Of a stretch of DNA of 42,125 nt, positions 36,867-42,125 are shown piece after piece. The stretch comes from an uncultured Candidatus Saccharibacteria bacterium (GTDB lineage: Bacteria > Patescibacteriota > Saccharimonadia > Saccharimonadales > Saccharimonadaceae). Position 1 is the first letter of the stretch. Each line of letters begins with the position of its first letter. The stretch lies in NCBI GenBank assembly GCA_946404685.1, contig CAMJEK010000004.1, positions 1 through 42,125 of the forward strand, given 5' to 3'. The notes beneath the pieces were generated by a model. The model did not search any database, was not told the DNA's origin, and saw nothing but the letters and a program-made list of their open reading frames with translations. Both the position numbers and the translations under genes were made by a program.

Positions 36867-37292
36867 ATGGCAACCATTGACCAACAATTTGTTGAATATA
36901 TTGTAAAAACTCTCGTAAACAACCCTGACAAAGTTTCCGTTGACCGTATCATTGATGAAAAAGGCGTTCTCTTGTCTCTCACTGTCGACCCAGAAGATGT
37001 CGGCCGTGTTATTGGCAAGCGTGGCGCAACTGCTCAATCAATCCGCACCCTTCTTCGTGCTCTTGGCACCAAGAACGATGCTCGCTACAATTTGAAGATT
37101 GTTAACACCGACAACTTCGAAGGCGCTCCAAAAGAAGCTGCAGAAGCTCCAAAAGAAGCTCCAGCCGAAGCTGCTCTCGTTGACGAAGTTCCATCATACG
37201 ATGACGAGCCAGAAGAAGAGGAAGAAGAATCCTCCGCTCTCGCTGAGAAGACCCGCGCAGAGCTCGCTGATCTCGACGATCTTGACATCTAA
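36867..37292 (+). CDS. khpA: KH-domain RNA-binding protein KhpA with acidic tail
   Basis: QFVEYIVKTLVNNPDKVSVD; DPEDVGRVIGKRGATAQSIRTLLRALG; adjacent to rpsP. Confidence 0.9.
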   Translation: MATIDQQFVEYIVKTLVNNPDKVSVDRIIDEKGVLLSLTVDPEDVGRVIGKRGATAQSIRTLLRALGTKNDARYNLKIVNTDNFEGAPKEAAEAPKEAPAEAALVDEVPSYDDEPEEEEEESSALAEKTRAELADLDDLDI

Positions 37293-37302
37293 TTAGGTTT
37301 GA

Positions 37303-37330
37303 AAGGCCGCCCCAATCGGGGCGGTTTTTT
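37303..37330 (+). terminator. Intrinsic terminator after khpA
   Basis: CCGCCCC-AATC-GGGGCGG-TTTTTT. Confidence 0.9.
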
Positions 37331-37350
37331 GTCGATTTTTTAAAAAAATG

Positions 37351-37379
37351 TTGACACACCCGGCCGCAAGTTATAAAAT
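37351..37379 (+). promoter_or_regulatory. Consensus promoter P1, TTGACA-N17-TAAAAT
   Basis: TTGACACACCCGGCCGCAAGTTATAAAAT. Confidence 0.75.
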
Positions 37380-37383
37380 AAAC

Positions 37384-37468
37384 ATAAGCTAACTGCGAGT
37401 TAACTTACACATACAAGAAGTTGAGAGCTTATCTATGTCTAGAAATCCACCTTGACGGGTGGTTTTTT
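37384..37468 (+). ncRNA. Putative structured small RNA or attenuated leader (three-way junction plus terminator)
   Basis: P1 ATAAGC/GCTTAT, P2 TAACT-GCG-AGTTA, P3 ACTT/AAGT; then CCACC-TTGACG-GGTGG-TTTTTT. Confidence 0.45.
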
Positions 37469-37491
37469 GGTTAAAAACAGCCCAAAAACCC

Positions 37492-37520
37492 TTGTAAAAT
37501 CTAAGAAAACGAGCTAAAAT
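37492..37520 (+). promoter_or_regulatory. Promoter P2 upstream of rpoB, TTGTAA-N17-TAAAAT
   Basis: TTGTAAAATCTAAGAAAACGAGCTAAAAT. Confidence 0.6.
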
Positions 37521-37537
37521 AATTCTAAGAAGTAGTG

Positions 37538-37592
37538 TGACCTATTTTTGGTTGTCGGGAGAACTGGCAATTCTGCCGATAAAAATAGGTCA
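37538..37592 (+). promoter_or_regulatory. Long leader hairpin in the rpoB 5' UTR
   Basis: 12-bp perfect TGACCTATTTTT/AAAAATAGGTCA enclosing TCGG-g-AGAA-CTGGCAA-TTCT-g-CCGA. Confidence 0.65.
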
Positions 37593-37676
37593 GTAATCTT
37601 CGGCGCTGAGATTCTTGTTCATCTAAGTAACAGGGGTCAAAAAAGATTATTAAACTAAATACAAGAAGGGTAACTA

Positions 37677-40600
37677 GTGAGTACTAAACCGAAGTCCGGT
37701 GAACGTATATTTTTCACCGAAGGTGACCAGGCCTTGCCAATTCCTGATATGATTGCACATCAGAAGGATTCTTGGGAAGACTTTGTCAAAAACGGACTCC
37801 GCGAGATTTTTACTGAGCTTAATCCAATCGACGATTATACCGGTCAAAAACTCTCTCTCCGTTTCAAAGATTATTACTTTAAAGAGCCAAAGGAATCAGA
37901 GCGTGATGCTAAATACAATCTCGCCACCTATGAAGCTCCTCTTCACGTTCTCGTTGAACTCGAGAACAAGGTGAACGGCACCAAAAAAGAACAAGACATC
38001 TACTTTGGTGACTATCCATGGATGACTGATCGTGCAACCTTCATCATCAATGGTACTGAGCGTGTGATTGTTTCTCAGCTTATCCGTTCCGCAGGTGTTT
38101 TCTTCACTGCTGAACACATCGGCCTCAAGAACTACTACGGTGCTAAGGTCATTCCTGGCCGTGGTGCATGGCTCGAATTCGAAACTGCCGCTAATGGCTC
38201 TATCAACGTCAAGATCGACCGCCGCCGCAAGGTTCCAGTAACCACCTTTATGCGTGCACTTGGCATGACTAAGACTGAAATCAAAGAGAAATTTGAAAAA
38301 GTCGACACTGGCGAAATCAACTACATCGATTCCACCTTCGACAAAGACACCACCTCAACCCAAGGTGAAGCATTGCTCGAAGTTTATCGTCGTCTTCGCC
38401 CAGGTGATCTTGCCACCGTTGAAAACGCAAAATCCATGATCGAACGCACTTTCTTCGATCCAAAGCGTTACGATTACAGCAACGTTGGTCGTTTCAAAAT
38501 CAATCGCCGTCTTGGCTTTGATACTCCAAACGATCCACTTCATCGCACTCTTCAAATCGAAGATCTCGTTGCGATTGTTGCCGAAATCATTCGTTTGAAT
38601 AACACCCAAGAACCAGCTGATGATATCGACTCTCTTGCAAACCGCCGTGTCAAACTCGTCGGTGAGCTTGTCCAACGCCAATTCCGTCTTGGTATGCTTC
38701 GCCTCCAGCGCAACATCCTCGACCGCATGTCGATGGCCAACCCAGAGGAAGTCACTCCATCTCAGCTTCTAAACTCTCGTCCAGTTGTCGCTGCCGTGAA
38801 GGAATTCTTCGCCAGCTCTCAGCTCTCACAGCTCATGGACGAAACCAACCCATTCTCAGAACTCGCACACAAGCGCCGTCTAAGCTCGATGGGCCCTGGT
38901 GGTCTTACTCGTGAACGTGCTGGCTTCGATGTCCGTGACGCTCACCCAACCCACTACGGCCGCATCTGTACCGTTGAAACCCCAGAAGGTGGTAACGTCG
39001 GTCTCGTGCTTAACCTCGCAACTTATGCCCGTGTTAACGAATACGGTTTCATTGAAGCGCCATACCGAGTCGTTAAAAACGGCAAAGTCACAGACGAAGT
39101 TGTCTATGTTGATGCTGCTGCTGAAGATGACATGATCATCGCTGACGCTTCCGTCAAACTAGACAAAGACGGTAAATTTGTTGAAAACTGGGTTTCTGCT
39201 CGTGTTCACGGTTCTCCTGCCCAGGTTGAATCTAAGAACGTTACCCATATCGATGCTGCTCACAAGGAAATTCTAGGTGTTTCAGCATCCCTCATTCCGT
39301 TTGTTGAAAAAAACCGTGTTGACCGCTCTCTCATGGCCTGCGCCATGCAGAAACAGGCAGTGCCACTTCTTCGTCAAGACAACCCAATCGTTGGTACTGG
39401 TATCGAAAAAGAAGTTGCAAGGAATACTTCCCAGATCGTCCTCGCTGAAGGTGCTGGTGTTGTTAAGAAAGCTGATGGTGAATCAGTCATCGTTACCTAC
39501 GACAAAGGTGGCGATAAAGAATACAAACTCGTCCACTTCGAAAAGACCAACGATGATCGTTGTTACAACCAACGCACCAAGGTCGCTCGTGGCGAAAAGG
39601 TCAAAAAAGGCGATGTCCTTATTGAGGGTGCCTCAATCAACAACGGCGAACTTGCCCTTGGCCGTGATCTCCTCGTTGCCTTCATGCCATGGCGTGGTTA
39701 CAACATGGATGACGCTATCGTCATTTCTAACCGCCTCGTCGAAGACGATACTTTGACCTCAATCAACATCAAAGATTTCGATGTTGAAGTTCGTGAAACC
39801 AAACTTGGTCCAGAACAAGTTACCCGTGATATTCCAAACGTTTCCGAACACTCTCTCCGCCACCTTGGCGAAGATGGTATCGTAACCGTTGGTTCCGAAG
39901 TTGCTCCTGGCGATATCCTCGTCGGTAAAATCACTCCAAAGGGTGAACAAGAGCTAAGCAGTGAGGAGCGCCTCCTCCGTGCTATCTTCGGCGAAAAAGC
40001 CAAAGATGTCCGCGATACCTCAGTTCGTATGAACGGTTCCTCAACTGGTAAAGTTGTCGATGTCCGTGTCTACACTCGTGAACAAGGTCACGAACTCAAA
40101 GCTGGTGTCCTTATGCAAATCAAGATCTTCGTCGCTGAAATGCGCAAAATCGGCGTCGGTGATAAGATGTCCGGTCGCCACGGTAACAAAGGTGTGGTCT
40201 CTCGCGTTCTTCCTGTCGAAGATATGCCGTTCATGGAAGATGGTACCCCAATCGATGTAATTCTTTCTCCAATGGGTGTGCCTTCACGTATGAACCTCGG
40301 TCAGCTCTTTGAAATCCACCTTGGTATGGCTGCTCGCGCTCTTGGTTACAAGGTCGCAACCCCATCCTTCAACGGTGTTCCAGACGAAGTAATCTCAGGA
40401 GAACTTGAAAAAGCTGGCTTCTCACGCGATGGTCGTGTCCAACTCTATGATGGTCTCACTGGTGAGCCATTTGAAGAAAGAACTTCTGTCGGTGTCATGC
40501 ATATGCTCAAGCTCCACCACATGGTTGAGGACAAGATCCACGCCCGCTCAACTGGTCCATACACTATGGTTACCCAACAGCCACTCGGTGGTAAGGCTCA

Positions 40601-41054
40601 GAACGGTGGTCAGCGCTTCGGTGAAATGGAGGTGTGGGCTCTCGAGGCTTATGGTGCTGCAACCATGCTTCAGGAAATGCTCACAATCAAATCCGATGAC
40701 GTCTACGGCCGTGCTAAAGCATACGAGGCAATCATCAAACATGAACCAATCGAAGGTCCAAAGCTCCCAGAAGGTTTCAACGTTCTCGTTAAAGAGCTTC
40801 AAGGTCTTGGCCTCAAAGTCGACCTTCTTGATCATGGCGAAGCTGCCGATGCAGGCGACGTGATTGAAAAGACCTCACGCGAAATTGAAAAAGACAAAGA
40901 TGATCAATCAATCTATGATCAACACAAGAAAGATACCGAACCAGAAATTGTCGACCTCGATGATGAAGAGGCTGCCGCAATGATGGAAGATGAAGGTATC
41001 CAAATAACAGAAGAAGAGGACGACGGCACAGTCGACCTCGGAGAGGAGTTCTAA
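37677..41054 (+). CDS. rpoB: DNA-directed RNA polymerase subunit beta
   Basis: SSMGPGGLTRERAGFDVRDAHPTHYGRICTVETPEGGNVGLVLNLA; GDKMSGRHGNKGVVS; GTG start with SD AGAAGGG. Confidence 0.98.
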   Translation: MSTKPKSGERIFFTEGDQALPIPDMIAHQKDSWEDFVKNGLREIFTELNPIDDYTGQKLSLRFKDYYFKEPKESERDAKYNLATYEAPLHVLVELENKVNGTKKEQDIYFGDYPWMTDRATFIINGTERVIVSQLIRSAGVFFTAEHIGLKNYYGAKVIPGRGAWLEFETAANGSINVKIDRRRKVPVTTFMRALGMTKTEIKEKFEKVDTGEINYIDSTFDKDTTSTQGEALLEVYRRLRPGDLATVENAKSMIERTFFDPKRYDYSNVGRFKINRRLGFDTPNDPLHRTLQIEDLVAIVAEIIRLNNTQEPADDIDSLANRRVKLVGELVQRQFRLGMLRLQRNILDRMSMANPEEVTPSQLLNSRPVVAAVKEFFASSQLSQLMDETNPFSELAHKRRLSSMGPGGLTRERAGFDVRDAHPTHYGRICTVETPEGGNVGLVLNLATYARVNEYGFIEAPYRVVKNGKVTDEVVYVDAAAEDDMIIADASVKLDKDGKFVENWVSARVHGSPAQVESKNVTHIDAAHKEILGVSASLIPFVEKNRVDRSLMACAMQKQAVPLLRQDNPIVGTGIEKEVARNTSQIVLAEGAGVVKKADGESVIVTYDKGGDKEYKLVHFEKTNDDRCYNQRTKVARGEKVKKGDVLIEGASINNGELALGRDLLVAFMPWRGYNMDDAIVISNRLVEDDTLTSINIKDFDVEVRETKLGPEQVTRDIPNVSEHSLRHLGEDGIVTVGSEVAPGDILVGKITPKGEQELSSEERLLRAIFGEKAKDVRDTSVRMNGSSTGKVVDVRVYTREQGHELKAGVLMQIKIFVAEMRKIGVGDKMSGRHGNKGVVSRVLPVEDMPFMEDGTPIDVILSPMGVPSRMNLGQLFEIHLGMAARALGYKVATPSFNGVPDEVISGELEKAGFSRDGRVQLYDGLTGEPFEERTSVGVMHMLKLHHMVEDKIHARSTGPYTMVTQQPLGGKAQNGGQRFGEMEVWALEAYGAATMLQEMLTIKSDDVYGRAKAYEAIIKHEPIEGPKLPEGFNVLVKELQGLGLKVDLLDHGEAADAGDVIEKTSREIEKDKDDQSIYDQHKKDTEPEIVDLDDEEAAAMMEDEGIQITEEEDDGTVDLGEEF

Positions 41055-41055
41055 T

Positions 41056-42125
41056 ATGGCTTGGATGGATAATTTTATCAGCGCCTCTGACTTTGATTCA
41101 ATCCGTCTTACAGTGGCCAATGCGGACGACATCTTGAACTGGAGCTATGGCGAAGTCACAAAGCCAGAAACCATTAACTACCGTACTCAAAAACCGGAAC
41201 GTGATGGTCTCTTCTGTGAACGCATCTTCGGTCCAACCAAAGATATCAACCCGCACGATTCAAAACTAAAAGGTGTGCGCTCTCGCGAAGCTGCTGTCGA
41301 TAAGGAAGGTAACCTCGTTACCAAGTCTATCTCTCGCCGCGAACGCATGGGTCACATCTCCCTCGCTGCTCCAGTTGCTCACATCTGGTTCATGCGCGGA
41401 ACCCCATCTGCAATCAGCCTTCTTCTCGACATCACCGTCAAGAACATTGAGAAAGTTGTTTACTTTGCAACCTACCTCATGACCGAAGTCAAAGAAGACG
41501 AAATTGCAAAAACTCTCGACTCTCTTGAGAAAACAACCATGGCTGCTCGCGAAGCTATTCGCCTCCGCTATGACAAAGAGTCCAAGGTAAAAGATGCTGA
41601 CGTTAAGGCTCTTGCCGAAGCTCAAACCAAAGAGATGGAAGAGCTTGAATCTGACTACGCTTCCCGCAAAGGTATGCTCGAATCATTCAAGAAAGGTAAC
41701 ACTATTACCGAAGTTGAATATCGCAACCTTCCAGAAGAATATGAAGATTTGATCACCGTCGAAATGGGTGCTTCAGCTATCAAGAAGATGCTCGAAGAAA
41801 TCGATCTCGACGAACTCATCGAATCTCTCCACAAAGAAGCTGAAGAAGCTAAGGGGCAAAGAGAGAAAAAGATTGCAAAGCGCCTCAAAACTATTGAAGG
41901 TATGCAAGCTGCTGGCATCAAGCCAACCGATCTCATCCTCACTGTTATTCCAGTGATTCCTCCAGATCTACGCCCAATGATTGCTCTTCCTGGTGGTCGC
42001 TTTGCTACCTCCGATTTGAACGATCTTTATCGCCGTGTTATCAACCGTAACAACCGTTTGAAGAAACTTCTCGACCTCAACGCTCCAGAAGTTATCTGCC
42101 GCAACGAAATGCGCATGCTCCAAGA
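41056..42125 (+). CDS. rpoC: DNA-directed RNA polymerase subunit beta', N-terminal part (truncated by window end)
   Basis: Translation MAWMDNFISASDFDSIRLTVANADDILNWSYGEVTKPETINYRTQKPERDGLFCERIFGPTKD...RRERMGHISLAAPVAHIWF...YRRVINRNNRLKKLLDLNAPEVICRNEMRMLQ. Confidence 0.97.
   Translation, partial: MAWMDNFISASDFDSIRLTVANADDILNWSYGEVTKPETINYRTQKPERDGLFCERIFGPTKDINPHDSKLKGVRSREAAVDKEGNLVTKSISRRERMGHISLAAPVAHIWFMRGTPSAISLLLDITVKNIEKVVYFATYLMTEVKEDEIAKTLDSLEKTTMAAREAIRLRYDKESKVKDADVKALAEAQTKEMEELESDYASRKGMLESFKKGNTITEVEYRNLPEEYEDLITVEMGASAIKKMLEEIDLDELIESLHKEAEEAKGQREKKIAKRLKTIEGMQAAGIKPTDLILTVIPVIPPDLRPMIALPGGRFATSDLNDLYRRVINRNNRLKKLLDLNAPEVICRNEMRMLQ

Noticed and set aside
1-42125. CRISPR array, transposon or integrase, tRNA or rRNA genes
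   Set aside because: No regularly spaced direct repeats, transposase/integrase-like ORF, or recognisable tRNA/rRNA motifs were seen; a tRNAscan/Infernal run would be decisive.

Overview
The window looks like a Candidate Phyla Radiation genome, most likely Saccharibacteria/TM7 (inferred from gene content, the absence of L30, and the standard genetic code). It opens with the S10/spc ribosomal protein operon: S19-L22-S3-L16-S17-L14-L24-L5-S14-S8, then an inserted DUF167 gene plus a large InlB-repeat surface protein, then L6-L18-S5-L15. After that come: FKBP-like protein, exonuclease I, lactate dehydrogenase, a Pro/Ala-rich membrane protein, metG, an aquaporin-family gene (-), a 1084-aa membrane protein, a minus-strand two-gene unit for an Asp/Asn-rich protein, pheST, ftsEX-PcsB-like CHAP hydrolase-ctpA, glutaredoxin, GT4 glycosyltransferase and SpoU methyltransferase (-), leuS, two orphan hypotheticals, rpmF-nusB-nudix-rnc, rpsP, a small minus-strand gene, khpA, and rpoB-rpoC (rpoC truncated by the window end). 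No tRNA, rRNA, CRISPR or transposon was recognised. The most noteworthy observations are: (i) the RpoC N-terminal zinc-binding region has lost all four cysteines; (ii) many genes have an extended -10 (TGnTATAAT) ending 6-9 nt before the ATG, implying leaderless mRNAs, with head-to-head divergent -10 boxes; (iii) a structured, double-promoter leader or small RNA upstream of rpoB; (iv) a surface-protein cassette splitting the spc operon; (v) tandem micro-ORFs with a TAA-TTG junction before an orphan gene. All calls come from reading the sequence; no searches were run.
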